Shown: positions 43,086-56,300 of the stretch, in pieces
Position numbering within the stretch: the first letter of the stretch is position 1
How the letters are laid out: every line of letters starts with the position of its first letter
From: Nematopogon swammerdamellus
Lineage: Eukaryota > Arthropoda > Insecta > Lepidoptera > Adelidae
Assembly (NCBI GenBank): GCA_946902875.1
Contig: OX336337.1
Span: 1,860,001-1,924,000, forward strand
DNA: 64,000 nucleotides
Direction of reading: 5' to 3'
The notes under the pieces: model-generated
Databases searched by the model: none
Told to the model about the DNA's origin: nothing
Seen by the model: the letters and a program-made list of their open reading frames with translations, nothing else
Made by a program: the position numbers and the translations under genes

Positions 43086-44028
43086 AAGGGAAACACTTAG
43101 GTTATACAGCGAGATCTAGTCTGAAAGTAAAAGCAGTTGATACTGAAAACAGTTTTCTACAAATACAGCTGTTTGTAGAAATAGCACCGCTCATACTGGC
43201 AAAATTAATTCGCTGTAGGAAAATCGGCATTAATGATTATGTAGTGCCTCCTTGAATATTCACTCCAATAAGCAAACAACATATTACAGCTATTATTACC
43301 TATATATTATAATAATTCCTTGATTGTAACAGGCTACCAGGGCAACTACAGTACAATAAGCTGCCAATTTTGACAGAGGTATGAGCGAGAACGGTCGGTG
43401 GGAGCTGTCATAATTTCCAATGATTGATTGGGGATAATTACGCACTAGCCGCAGAGTTCAGATAGAGCAAACATTGTGTGAAGGGAAACGCTCAAACACC
43501 CGCTCGACGGTTAATTGGAATCCCCTTGATATTGTGTTAGAGACCCTGGCATTGATTAAAAGTCTTCCCACACCCCCTCCTCGAAATCTAGAGGGTAATT
43601 GAGTAAATTTGCGGCCTAATAACGAGCCATTACATTGATAAGGACCGCATTCATGGCGAGAGTTCTTCTCTGAAACTTCGCTTGCACAACTAAACGGAGC
43701 ATAATTGATTTCTAACGAGGACGGCCTGCGTCCTACGATGCTCGTTTATTACAGCCGCTTTCTTTCCTCCAGCTGCGGCCGCCCGCCTCAATTATTCATT
43801 CTGTCCAGCAAAAAAGCGGCAACAGTTTGACGACCTTCGCGTAGATCCTCGCGACGACGGCAAAAATTGGAATTGATAGTTGCGAAACGCTCTTCTTATT
43901 AGCGCGGAAGATTTTTCACACGAAATCCCTCCCACGACGAAGAAGTGACGTGATAGATGAATTCGTGAAGGAAAAAGCTATTAACTTCGCAATAATTTAA
44001 TGGGTATAACACGAACGAAATGTTATCG
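43086..44028. other. Intergenic sequence between convergent genes
   Basis: No gene is seen. Unique-looking, moderate GC. From about 43937 it is homologous to 50292 onward and so belongs to the tandem duplication (GAAGGAAAAAGCTATTAACT block). Confidence 0.4.
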
Positions 44029-46731
44029 CTATCGAGGAATTTCGGCGGAGATGTCGGCGATGACGTAGGCCACCGCAGTCCAGAAGGCCGTCACCAAGTC
44101 GAGCTCGTCCGGGTGCTCTACAGTCATAGTGTCGCCCTCCGAGTGGTGGTACCAGATGTACTCTTCGTTTGCGTTCAGTAGTGACGCTCCCGGCACTCCC
44201 TTTCCCGTGAATATAACAATGTCTGTACCCGGTTTGTCTTCTTCAACGAGAGTAGAAGCGTTGATCGATGTGAACAGCTTGAGTACTTCGGCGACGATAC
44301 ATCGGGCCCTATGGTTGCCCCCGACCGCCAGTCCACTCGGTGTGAATGTTCCTTCGTCGGACTCCATGATGAAGTTGATGTTGTGGCTCTCGTTGCGATG
44401 CTTCTCCTCATATGCATGCGCACCGACCAGACCAAGCTCCTCGGAAGTCCAGAAGATAGCTCGAATCGTTCTTCTAGGAATAAGATTGAGACTCTTGAGC
44501 ACTACAGGCGCAGCCCAGCTGACGAACAGACCGCCGCCGTCATCCATCGCGCCCTGTCCGACGTCCCAGCTGTCGATGTGGCCCGACACTATCACGAGCT
44601 TCTCGGGTGCCACACGTCCTTTTAGATCCACTAGCGTGTTCCTCGATGTGGACGTTTCGAGAGTCGATGACATCTTAATATTGAGAACCACCTTCTCTCC
44701 CCGGGATACCATCCTGCTTATAAGATCCGCGTCCTCGAGAGTGATCGCCGCTGTCGGTATTTTATGAATAGAATCCTCGTAGTACTGACTCCCAGTATGT
44801 GGAGTGTTTATCGAGAATGGTGTAATGGATCTAATGAGAGAGGCAATAGCCCCCTTTTTAGCTGCTTTCGCGGCACCGGTGCTCCTGTATTCAACGGTTG
44901 CGGTGTAATTTTCGTACATTACATTGTAGAGTACAATTTTTCTCTTCACGGTCTCATCCGATAGATTTTCAAGATGGTCGAAGCTGGAGACTACTACCAC
45001 CTCTGCCGTGATACCTTCTTCTGGAGTGCTGACGCTTTTTCCCAGTCCCAAGACAGCTATATTTTTTGCTCTCGGTTCTATCATTCTTATCTTTTCTTCA
45101 CCTCTGACCCAGTGCGGTACCTGTACATTTAGAAAGAATATTTCAAAAAAGCAGCATTTAATCGATGAACTCATATCTTTTTTTTGATTGTTTACTTTTC
45201 ATAAAATGGAAGCGGGTTTTCAAAGAATGTCCCTAAATATATACCCCACCAGCTACCCCACCCAGGTTTATGTGTGGCGGACTAAGCTATCCTATGAAAT
45301 GTATAACCCCACAGTACAGCGATCTGTGGCCATCTTTCCCCAGGCGAACGATTTATGGCTCTTTCTATAATAACCCCAATGGAATGAAGGTAAGACCCCA
45401 TTCGAAATCATTAAGTCAGTTTTTAAAGAAGAAGAGAGAGAGTAAGTAAAAGAGAAGAGTAACAACGAGAAAACGTTTAAAGGAGAACGATGTTCTCACA
45501 CAGACGAGTTTGTTGGCATGCCCATCATAAAAACACATATTATGTGAAAATTTCAACCAGCTACCTATTACGGTTCAAAAGATCCCCCGGACGGAAAGCC
45601 AGATAGACAGACAGACAGACGGCGTAGGCTTAGTAATAGGCTTCCGCGTGGATACGGAACCCTAAAAAGCAATTTTTATTTATAATTTCTAATTTTAAAT
45701 CGCTCTGGTTGGTTTTTTCCGAATAAATTCAATGTACAGACTTTTTTGCATTTACGATTTTATTATTATGTATATTATATAGATTATGGTTTAATGAGAA
45801 GTAGAAATTACAGCGGCGAATTGAACAAATTAATAAAAAAGTTCATTGTTCCAATCATTGTAATCCACTGAAGTGGCTTAGTTTCTATGGGAAGTGGTTA
45901 TAGTGATACTAAGACTTGAACTTACGTCAAGGGCTTCGGTGACGATATCATCGACGCCTTCCTCTCGCGTTAAATTGATCATGTAGTCGATAGATTGCTC
46001 CAGCACCTCAGAGCCCGAGGGTCGCGCACCGAAGCGATCCACGAACTTGGCCAATCTGTAGCAGACAAATTCCGAAATTCATGCAATTAGGTTCTTTGCT
46101 TACCTTATTAGCGGGTGAATGAAGGTCGGCACTAACGGTTATAGTTAAGAAAATAGTACGTCTTTCTGACCAATAGTTAATTTTAGGGATAGGGATGATA
46201 GTGGGTAGGGATTGCATCCCTACACGCTGGAATCACAGCGGGCGTACCAAGCGGTTCTGCAGATCTTTCCTCTACAGAACTGGTAAAGCTCTCCCAAGCA
46301 TAGTGTTCCCCCATGTATAGTCTCGGGTCCTGCAAGAGGGACGTGAATAGGCAGCTGTCAGGCCGGCATGGCATTCGTAACCCCCGCATACGACTGAATG
46401 TCCATGGGCGTCGTTAGGCCTTATGGGTGATTCGGCGCCACAAGTCGAGCTTTCAATTAAAAAAAACACATCTTTAAGATGTCCTTGCCATATGACATCA
46501 ACAGACGACAACAATTACAGTTACTCACTCAGCATAGGTCTTCCCTTTAAACGCTCCATTCCTCACGTACTCCACAATTCTCTGAACGTCCTTCTCGTAA
46601 GAGGCTATCTCGTTCACCAGCCCTCTTGGAAGGCAACAATCCTGTTGCTTGAAGTATATTCTTCGTTCTCCAGGGAGGGCGCAACAGGCTACCGCGGATA
46701 TAAGACAGACAAATATCACGGGAGAATACAT
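44029..46731 (-). CDS. Cpq: Carboxypeptidase Q-like secreted metallopeptidase, copy 1 (M28)
   Basis: Member of the plasma glutamate carboxypeptidase family, secreted or lysosomal enzymes that hydrolyse dipeptides with two zinc ions. Exons on the minus strand: 46731-46529, 46055-45926, 45120-44029; phases 2 and 0 join cleanly into 475 codons including the stop, 474 residues (human CPQ has 472). An N-terminal hydrophobic segment ending near ACCALPGERR is a signal peptide. Zinc ligands and base are present: His292 in SGHIDSWDVGQG, Asp304 in MDDGGG, Glu338/Glu339 in WTSEELG, Asp366 in MESDEGTF and His436 in WYHHSEGD. The stop is followed about 30 nt later by ATTAAA (43996-44001, minus), a plausible polyadenylation signal. 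A tandem paralogue lies upstream at 50387-57375. Intron 1 holds a LINE tail and intron 2 a truncated dispersed repeat. I see no disabling change. Confidence 0.9.
45520..45668 (-). repeat. AGGGTTCCGTA dispersed repeat, truncated (CPQ copy 1 intron 2)
   Basis: GCTACCTATTACGGTTCAAA, GACAGACAGACAGACGGCGT and GGATACGGAACCCTAAAAAG match the minus strand of 25648-26004. Absent from the same intron of copy 2, so inserted after the duplication or lost there. Confidence 0.7.
46195..46470 (+). mobile_element. LINE family 1 3' end in CPQ copy 1 intron 1
   Basis: ATTGCATCCCTACACGCTGG, CAGGCCGGCATGGCATTCGT and GATTCGGCGCCACAAGTCGA match the LINE 3' end at 4020-4240 and 5236-5290, ending in an A-run at 46460. 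It occupies most of the 473-bp intron; copy 2 lacks it. Confidence 0.8.
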
Positions 46732-47554
46732 TTAGATTTGGTTCCAGTTTCTCAGGAACTGCCTATGAAGCGTGGAAGCGAGCGAAGTGGGTGCACCGTT
46801 TCGTAAAAGAATTCGGGTCTTTGAAATTATACCACAAAGCAAGCTCCCGATGTACAATGGACTCTTCGAGAAAGTTCTTGTGGCTACTTATGGCCCAACA
46901 GCTCTTAAGTCTGATGTACTGAAGTGTGTAGATGCACTATTACATAAGTGGTAGTCTGTAATATTATGAGATAAGTAGATGAAGCTGTCGATATCGTCTC
47001 TAGTTCACGTGCGCCCCTCAACCCAATCCTCAACCGATCAACTAGAACCGAGGATTCACGCGTTCTTTTCGAGTTTATGCTCTGACGAGCCCTTTGACAG
47101 ATTACTCGAAAATTTTGCTGAATGGAAAGGTATTCATAAGAAGTAGTCTTTGTCGCCCTCCTTCATACAACGCTTTCGAAAATACTTCGCTTGCGGAACA
47201 ACACAAATAATCGAGAACAACAAAAACACACCACACATGTGCGATATCTTTGATTATCCAAACACACAAATGGGATAACATCTTACGAGAAATTCTGACA
47301 AATTGTCACTGTCACTGTTTTTACATTTCACTTGTCATAAACAATGATATTATATCCCTTTTTGCTCTGTGATTATAACCAAATTTTTGTTTGATAACTT
47401 CATTCTGTCAACAGATCTATTATTTACAACTTACAAAAATACTAACAATATAGGAATATTATGGAAAATAATATATGCAAAGAGATTGTGGGTTTAATGT
47501 CTTTGAATATATGAAACAATATGAAAATAGACTAATGCGATAGTCGCCAAAGCA

Positions 47555-48120
47555 GAAGAAGTGAAGTTCACACGAAAATTTGAGATTAGAAGTTGCATAC
47601 AAACTTTGCAAATTAAGTACGTACGTTCCATTCCGGAATATCGGTCGCGAAGAATTTGCTGGTCTACACGTTAAATATTTAACCATCGATGTCTATTTTA
47701 TAGATCCAACGTCGTACGATGCAACTTGTGCTACACGTGCGTCGGTACAAGTGTGCGTGCATTCACACGCAGTATTGTGATACGTTACACGATCCTACGA
47801 CGGTGCTATCGCGCTCTCGCCCCCACCCGCCCACAGATGACAAGAGCGAGCGAGAAAGAGGTCATCGCTCGCCCACCGGCGCGTTTGCCGTCTTTCCGCC
47901 CATTCCCATCACCAGCAGGCAAGCGAGAACGAGAACGCGATACCACCGCACCGTTACACTATTAAGTAATCTGTGCTGTCACTCTTTATAACAGCAACCG
48001 GGCATGCTGCACACACGCGTCACCGACTCGATACAGACCTGCGTTCGTTCAACACGCGCCGCACACGCCGTATGAAGCGGCGGCTGTCCGTGAAATCTGC
48101 ACTATATGCAGGTCTCGTCG
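47555..48120. other. CpG-rich upstream flank of CPQ copy 1
   Basis: 47555-47740 has a relative at 63370-63480 (TGAAGTTCACACGAAAATTT, CTTTGCAAATTAAGTACG, TCCATTCCGGAA). 47760-48110 is CpG-rich with repeated GAGCGAG/CTCGC motifs. Could be upstream control DNA or a MITE; no ORF is supported. Confidence 0.4.
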
Positions 48121-48294
48121 AGAACATATTTTTTTGGGAGTGATGTATGGGATGGGCTAATCTATAAAATAGATATCGATGTATTTAACCTATCCATATA
48201 AGTTACCAAGTTCTTAGATTTTTTTTCTTGATTGAAATCAAGAAAAATAAATCTAAGACGGTTTAGAAAAAAAAAAACAATTCAGAAAGACCAA

Positions 48295-48602
48295 CCGTGT
48301 GGGGCCGGTACTTTAAAAGAATAGCCCCACTGCATCTCTCCCCGTGTATGTCGTAAAAGGCGACGACTCTCTTCTTATATTACTAGGTGGTAGGGTTTAA
48401 CCCGCCCGTGTTGGTACCACCGCACTGAATGAAAAGTCGGTCGAAACGGCTATGTAAATGGTTTGTGTTTTCCGTCCAGTTCAGTGTAGCCGGCACGACC
48501 GAAGGGAAGCACGCACGTGGCACCAAGTTCATCCGGTGTTATGGGCTGACATCACGGATGTTGCAGGTGATGTAGCCAACGGTGTCAGTTTTCTTAAAAA
48601 AT
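48295..48602 (+). mobile_element. Shared-body SINE with GTGGGGCCGG head
   Basis: CCGTGTGGGGCCGGTACTTT, GTATGTCGTAAAAGGCGACG, then ACTAGGTGGTAGGGTTTAAC, the body, and CAGTTTTCTTAAAAAATA as the tail. Near full length. Confidence 0.8.
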
Positions 48603-48778
48603 AATCTGAAAGAAGAAAAATCTGATAAACATTGAAATGTAGGAGCTTTGAACCAGACCAGTCTTGAGCGGGCGGTGTGGCCCGATCGTTGTTGTGTGAT
48701 TGAAAGGTTGAAAAAGAAAAGATTTTCGGTAACTGTCATTATCCAGCAATGACGTTGCATGACATAAATCGAATAAAC

Positions 48779-48965
48779 ACCACACGCTGTATCCCGAAAA
48801 TCGGTGTAAGCAGAGTAATCGGTGTTGTGCTGCAACTACTCTCGTAAATTACAGCGAAACACTGACCATCACGTTTAGCAAAGTATCCGGAAAATATAAC
48901 TATAAAGCAGCTAGTAAGGTGTGAAGACCCATCTGCCGCATGACACGGTGGAAAGATCGTGCCAT
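48779..48965 (-). mobile_element. GTGGGGCCGG-family fragment
   Basis: CACACGCTGTATCCCGAAAA, GTAATCGGTGTTGTGCTGCA and a degenerate TAAGGTGTGAAGACCCATCT match the 3' part of 59335-59660. Confidence 0.65.
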
Positions 48966-49017
48966 GAATAAAATGAACAAATTTTAAATATAACTAGTTA
49001 TTTCTATTTAGTCAGTC

Positions 49018-49455
49018 AGTCAGTCAGCGTGTAAGCATCCACTGCTGGACATACGCCTCTCCAATTTTCCTCCAGTCCTTCCAGCCTTCAGCGGTACGGA
49101 ACCACTGCTTTCCGGCGACATACTTGATGTCGTCGTCCCACCTGGCGGGTGGTCTTCCCACAATCCGTTTTCCTGTCCACGGCCGCCAGTGTAGGACACG
49201 GTTACTCCAACGGTCGTCGTCTCTTCGGCTGACGTGCCCAGCCCACTGTCACTTGAGCTTAGCCACCCGGTATCCAATATCGACTACTTTGTTGCGTCGG
49301 CGGATTGCCTCGTTATGCACCATATCACGTAGCGTTATTCCCAGCATGGCTCGCTCCATTGCTCGCTGGGCAACTCTCAAACTTTGGACAACACAGACCG
49401 TCAGCGTCCACGTCTCACACCCGTACGTCATAACCGGTAGGACACAAGGGAGGTC
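49018..49455 (-). mobile_element. RTE-type LINE tail
   Basis: Minus strand: MTYGCETWTLTVCVVQSLRV, AQRAMERAMLGITLRDMVHN, EAIRRRNKVVDIGYRVAKLK, then a frame change and the GRPPARWDDDIKYVAGKQWF block. A GTCA tandem lies at 49010-49024. No full ORF. Confidence 0.8.
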
Positions 49456-49798
49456 TATTTAAGAAGCGATTTATGAAAGTTGTCAAATTAATAACTATTA
49501 CTAACGCACTTATAAATATAACTAACGCACTTATAAATATAACTAACGTACGCCAAAATATGGAAGTCTACCGTAACCTGGGAATCTTCAAAAGGCGTGT
49601 CAATAAATTAGACGACGACCTTTTTGTCCGCCTCGTAGCCGGCGTGGTGCCTCTCTGAGCGTGGTTTTGCGAGGAATGGTGTTATTGGCTGTGTCTGATC
49701 TTCCGTTGAAGTATTGGGCACAGACACCCGCGCCGGTTATCTAAAACTATACTAATCGCAAAAATAACAGGAAAGGGGAGGCAGAGGTAAGAACCTCA

Positions 49799-50181
49799 GC
49801 ATCGATAGCTCAGTGGTGCAGACAGTCAACTGTCTCTATTGAATGTTAAGCAACGCTGGGTGCGGTCAGTTCTTGGATGGGTGACCGCTGACCGTTGGAG
49901 GCTGACCGAGGTTCGGAATCCTCGTAAAACTGTAGGTCCCTTCCCTCCTAATCTTACTTGGTGGTAGGGTTTAACCCGCCCGGGTTGGTACCACAGCACT
50001 GAATGAAACGTCGGTCGAAACGGCTATGTAAATAGTTTGTGTTTTCCGACCACTTCAGTGTAGCCGGCACGATCAAGGGGGGAAGCACTGACATGGCACC
50101 TAGTTCACCCGGTGTTATGGGCTGATATTACGGACGTTGTAGGTGATGAAGACAACCGTGTCAGTTTCCATAAAAAAAAAA
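49799..50181 (+). mobile_element. SINE with chimeric tRNA A-box and 5S rRNA-like head
   Basis: TAGCTCAGTGG (49806-49816) fits the tRNA A box. GTTAAGCAACGC (49845-49856) and GGATGGGTGACCGC (49875-49888) match boxes A and C of 5S rRNA in the right order and spacing. The shared body (TTTAACCCGCCCGGGTTGG) follows, then CAGTTTCCAT and an A-run to 50181. This is the most complete 5S-headed copy in the window. Chimeric 5S/tRNA SINEs exist in vertebrates (AmnSINE, DeuSINE); whether this lepidopteran family is described I cannot tell. Confidence 0.75.
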
Positions 50182-50386
50182 CAGCGGAAGCGGATGGCGT
50201 GCTTAAGAATGCGGCGTGAAGCAATCAAAGCCGGCGGAGGTTATTGCGGGGGCTTCGGAATTCGGAAAGTGCCAATCACAACACAGGGACCGTGACGAAG
50301 ACGTGACGTGAAAGATGATTTCGTGAAGGAAAACGCCATTAACTTCGCAATAATTTAATGGGTGTCAAAAGAAATTAATTTTATCG

Positions 50387-53300
50387 CTATCGAGGAATAT
50401 CGGCGGAGATGTCGGCGATGACGTACGCCGCCGCAGTCCAGAAGGCGGTCCCCAAGTCGAGCTCATCCGGGTCCTCTACTGTCATAGTGTCGCCCTCCGT
50501 GTGGTGATACCAGAAGTACTCTTCGTTTGCGTTCAGTAGTGACGCTCCGGGTACTCCCTTCTCCGTGAGGACAGCGATGTCTGAACCCGGGTTGTCTTCT
50601 TCCACGAGAGTCGACGCGTTGATCGATGTGAACAGCTTGAGTATTTCGGCGACAATGCATCGGGCTTCCTGGTTGGCCCCGACCGCCAGTCCTCTCGGCG
50701 TGAATGTTCCTTCGTCGGACTCCATGACGAAGTTGATGTTGTGGCTCTCGTTGCGATGCTTCTCCTCGTATGCCGACGCACCGATCAGACCGAGTTCCTC
50801 GGCAGTCCAGAAGATAGCACGAATCGTTCTTCTAGGAATAAGATTGAGACTCTTGAGCACTACAGGCGCCGCCCAACTGACGAACAGACCGCCGCCGTCA
50901 TCCATCGCGCCCTGTCCGACGTCCCAGCTGTCGATATGGCCCGACACTATCACAAGCTTCTCGGGAGCTTCGCGCCCTTTTAGATCCACTAGCGTGTTTC
51001 TCGATATGGACGTTCCGAGAGTCGACGACATCTTTATATTGAGGACCACCTTCTCTCCTCGGGATACCATCCTGCTTATAAGATCCGCGTCCTCAAGAGT
51101 GATCGCTGCTGTAGGTATTTTATCAACACCATCTTCGTAGTTCTGATTCCCAGTATGAGGACTGTTTATAGAGAATGGTGTAATGGATCTAACGAGAGAG
51201 GCAACAGCACCCTTTTTAGCTGCTTTCGAGGCGCCGGTGCTCCTGTATACAACGGTTGCGCCGTAACTTTCGTACATTACATTGTAGAGTACAATTTTTC
51301 CATTCACGGTCTCATCCGATAGATTTTCAAGATCGTCGAAGCTGGAGACTACTACTACTTCAGCCGTGATACCTTCTTCTGGAGTGCTGACGCTTTTTCC
51401 CAGTCCAAGGACATCTATATTTTTTGCCCTCGGTTCTATCATTGTTATCTTTTCTTCACCTCTGACCCAGTGCGGTACCTGTAGATTTAGAAAAAAAAAA
51501 CATTTAAAACACTGTAAAACTGAATGGTACGGAACCCTCTCCATGCGAGTTTGACTCGCTTGACCGCTTTTTTCTTTGTTGTTTATGAAAACGAAGCGGG
51601 CTTTTAAGTATACTCATCCAGCTACCCCCGCCCTGCCTGGCTTCGCACACGTGGCGGACTAAGCTATGCCATAAAACAGCTGTCGGCGGGGCGGCCGGCT
51701 TCCCCAAGCCAGACGATTCTAACTCTCTGTATAAAGCCAATTAAATGAAGTGAAAACCCCATTCGAAACCATTCAGTGGTTTGAAGGAGAATATTAAGAA
51801 CTTGAAACAACTCTTATTTAAAATGATGGCTTATTGAGAAGTGAAAATTGTAAAGGCGAAATAAACCAAAAAAAATTTGAAGAAGAAAGAAGAAAATATA
51901 TTTTATTGTACACGATTATATAAAAGGGTTACAAAAGGCGAGTTTAATGCCGTGCCGCATTCTTTAAGAAATAACCTAGGGCATGTGGAAAACACGATAC
52001 ATACTTTGCACATACCAATGATTATTGTAATCCATGAAATAGTTATAGTGATACTTATTGTTATATTAATTAATGAATAGTTGAACTTACTTCGAGGGCT
52101 TCGGTGACGATATCATCGATGCCTTCCTCTCGCGTTAAATTGATCATGTAGTCGATAGATTGCTCCAGCACCTCAGAGCCCGAGGGTCGCGGACCGAAGC
52201 GATCCACAAACTTGGCCAATCTGTAACAGACAAATTCCGAAATTCATGCAAACTATAGGTTCGCTTACCTTACCAGGTGGTGAATAAATGTCGGTACTAA
52301 CGGTTATAAAAGAAATGCCACGGTCAATTCGTCAATAATACGTGTTTTCTGACCAGTTTAGTGTAGCCGCTACGGCCAAAGGAACACACTGATATGGCAT
52401 TCCGACAGGAAGAAGGTGTAATGGGATGACGTTCCATAAAATTTTAATCATAAAATATTATAAGTTTATTTAATATATTTTTTTTCAATATTATGTGTAC
52501 AAAATAATACAGATATATAAACGCTCTGAGGACATTAAAATAAAACTAAAACTAACAGATTTTAAAAGTTTTGTCATTTTATGTAATTCTTTCAATTTGT
52601 ATTTATTGCTGCGTTGCATTTAGTTATGTTATTTTGTTGTGCTGTATTAATATATACTATTTTTTTCTGTGTTTTATGTAGTTATTTATAGTGTTAGTCT
52701 TTGTTTGTAGATAAAAAAAGTATCATGTTTAAGTTTCTTAGTGTTTTATATTTATTACTCTGGGCCCATCTGAAAAACAGCGTTATAGGTCGCCTTGTGC
52801 ACCTATAGCACATGCTGAGATGGGTCCATATTGTCATTATCTTGTGTTATTAATTTAGGTTTTACGTGTATAATTTCATGTTTTTGTAATGTTTTCTTTT
52901 CTTTGTGTATACCTATGTATAATGAATAACAATAAATAATATTTTTCTGTCTTTCTTTCTTTCTTTCTTTCAGAACCTAAGCAATATAAAAAAAATCATA
53001 TAAGTTGTTGGATGGAACGGAGTGTGCCCGGACGTACGCTGGCCGCATTCTGAGGTACTTCCTTAACTAGGTTCCCTAAAAAATTATGTTCAATGTTGAA
53101 CTGTCATTCAGCCAACTTTAAAACGAAACAAACTTATCGATAGTATGAATGGGCGAACGAACTACGAATGACACACACAGCACTGATTCGCAGATTCAAC
53201 CGTGTTCGGATTCGTAGCGAATGAGCGTAGCAGTTCGTAGAGCTCGCATGCCGTTCGCTTCCGTTTGTACCAGCGGCGATTCCTTTAAGTTGGCTAGGTT

Positions 53301-56300
53301 GGCGCCGCCAAACCAAATAAAATGAATGCCAACATTAATATCAAAGTATTAAGCAAAAACAAAGGTGAAAAAAACGGGGTTCTATTATTTTTATTATATA
53401 ACCCACGATAAATAAGCTAAAACGTCAATCTCGTTACATAATTTGAAATTTCGCGCGCGTCACACGCGGGCGACGAAGGACGACGCATCAAGGCATTCAT
53501 TGGCCGGTTGGCTACATTTGAAGCGCCGCGCCATCGTATTCCATACAAGCGGTCGATGTCCCCCCACCGCGCGCCCCGCTGATAAGCGTTTCGAGTTGGC
53601 GCAGCGGGGAGCGCATTTCTAAGTGAGTTGTGTGAGCATGTGTGTGCACGCTGCTGCGGCAGCGTATGCGTGACTGCTTTGTAAACAAAATCTCACGAGT
53701 TGATAGCTGCATTATGTTCCGTTTTGTAGGTATGGACCTGTTATGGATGAATCTTGTGCGGTGTGTTTTTAAAGTGATTATTTATTGCAGCAGATTATTT
53801 ATGGCAGCGCTTGGTTCCTTGGAGAGGGCACAAAAATCAGTTCTCAAAGTAATGAGCCATAAACCCTTTCGCTATCCCTCTGCAGCACTCTTTAAGGAGA
53901 GCCAAGTATTGGACGTAAGACAGTCCTACATGCTGAGACTCGCGTCCTACTTCCACACCCGTACCCATCTCCACATACCTATTACGCACAAACACGAGAC
54001 GCGACTACGACGACAGGATACTCTCACCAAACAAACCCACCACACAAAATTTTTCCGACAATCACACATTTATCTGGCCCCTCACCTTTATAACCAAATA
54101 CCGCAAATGCTTAAACAAGTTGTCAATATAAAGCAATTCAAATTAGGTATAAGAAATTGGCTTCTTTCAACTAACAGAACAGTATGTGAAAACATGTTGT
54201 TCCATATTATTAATATTTAACCTATTTACATCTTATTTATATAGCATTGTATATTATTATATATTAGATATTTTTTAGATTGTTTATGATTATTTTATGT
54301 TTTTTATTATTTTAATTTTTAATTTTTGATTTCCATTGATATTATTTTAAGTCTAATTTTATAACTAAATTGTTGATGTAAAACCTGAGTGCATCGACAC
54401 AGGCGAAAGCCCAGTGGTGCACTCGGGACATCAATCAAATGTGGTTTTGTTTTCTATGTTTACTCTTCTCCTCTTTCTTTTTTTAAACATGTTGTGACAC
54501 TAACCTAGACTTAAGAAAATGAAATTGTTACTAACCTTCTCAACAATAAAAAAATTTGGAATTTGGAATTGGAATTTGGATTTGGTAATAATGGCAAACT
54601 TCAGTGCGAAATGTATAATAGAAGATATTTTCGAAAAAACCATTCTCAACGGGGACATTTTCTGAAAAAAACTTTTAATTGTTCAAAACGGTCGCCCTTG
54701 CCCAAGTTTGTCGACTTTGAAGTCTGTACATAACGACAGCAAAAGTGAATATTATGGTCTTTCAGTTTTTGAACTCATTGTGGTAGAAATAAATTAAATC
54801 GTAAGTTACGAAATTTTGAAAAAAAAAAAAATCCTTAGCCAGAGCCAACCCAATACTCAGGACCAGGAGTCGCTACTGGTTTGTACAGTTGAATTATCAT
54901 ACGTTCTCGCTCATGTTTGTACGTATCCGCCTCGAACTGAGTATCGGATGACTGAATTTCCGTCACGAACTTCACGCGTGAAAAGCATTCATTTAAATAT
55001 TCAATATGATCTGAATATATTCGGATTCGCGGGCTGTGTGCGTGAGGAATATACATATTTGCCAAGATTTTAATTTCACGAAGGTATCATGTGCACTGTT
55101 GGATAACGTGAGTTTTCTGTCACCAATGCTTATTGGATTGAATTTTTTATGTTTTATTTTATTAACTTATGTATATATTTAATACCTAGCTTATCTCACA
55201 TTTATTTAGATGAATATTATGTCGTTTACGTCTGCACTTTTTTAGGATCAATCATTAGTATTTTCTTCGTTATCATTATAATGTTCGAATAGAGTAACAT
55301 ATCGCCGTATCAGTCAGACAGTCAGTCATCGTGTAAGCGTCCACTGCTGGACATATTTCTCTCCAATTTTCTTCCAGTCCTCCCGGCCTTCAGCGATACG
55401 GAACCAACGCTTTCCGCTGACGTACTTGATGTCGTCTTCCCACACTTCGTTTTCCTGTCCACGGCAGCCAGTGTAGGACACGGTTGGTTAATCCAGCGGT
55501 CGTCGTCTCTTCGGATAACGTGCCCAGCCCACTGCCACTTGAGCTTAGCCGCTCGGTGTCCAATATCGACTACTTGGTGCGTCGGCGGATTGCCTCGTTA
55601 CGCACCATACCACGTAGCGATATTCCCAGCATGGCTCGCTCCATTGCCCGCTGGGAAACTTTCAACCTTTGGACAACAGCGACCGCCAGAGTCCACGTTT
55701 CAAATCCGTACGTCATAACCGCCTTATCACAGACTATAATTACTTAAATTCATATGAATTCATTTATATTCATATGAGTTGAGCACTATTCACCCGCCAC
55801 TGACCCGAGCGCACCAGCCTTGCGGCCATAGCATCCACACTGTGTCACGACTTCATCATGGAACAATGAGTTCATTGACAATGAGGGCTGGACTTAAATA
55901 CAGCGCTGAATCTAATGAAATATTCACTAGATTCAGCATAGGCTGTGTCCAGTCCTTTTTTTCTCTTCTATTCATATCTATGGTTATCTAGTCTTGGTTT
56001 TGTGCTTATTTGAAGTGAAAAATAAAAATTTCTTATTCTTATTCTTATTCATATGAGTTGAGCAGTAGGGCCGGATCTTAGAGCAAACCGGCATTGTCAA
56101 ACAAGAAAACCAAGCGAGCGGAGTCGCCGTCGTCTCAGCTAGTCTTTAAATTCTTTAATCTCCCATTCCTACACAATCTCTATCTCTATCTCTATGCCTT
56201 GTCTATATCTATGTCTATGTCTACTGTTATCTATATCTATATCTATATTATAATCTACTATCTATCTACTTCTTATAAAAGGGAAAGTCTGTCTGTATGT

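Noticed and set aside
44129..44767. 212-residue plus-strand ORF
   Set aside because: Exact antisense of the conserved CPQ-like last exon; the equivalent frame at 50565-51140 is the same kind of shadow.
47580..47991. Overlapping plus-strand ORFs upstream of CPQ copy 1
   Set aside because: Low-complexity Arg/His-rich frames in a CpG-rich stretch; no domain or splice context.
49845..49888. 5S rRNA gene or pseudogene
   Set aside because: Only the internal promoter part matches; both ends of 5S are missing and a SINE body and A-run follow.
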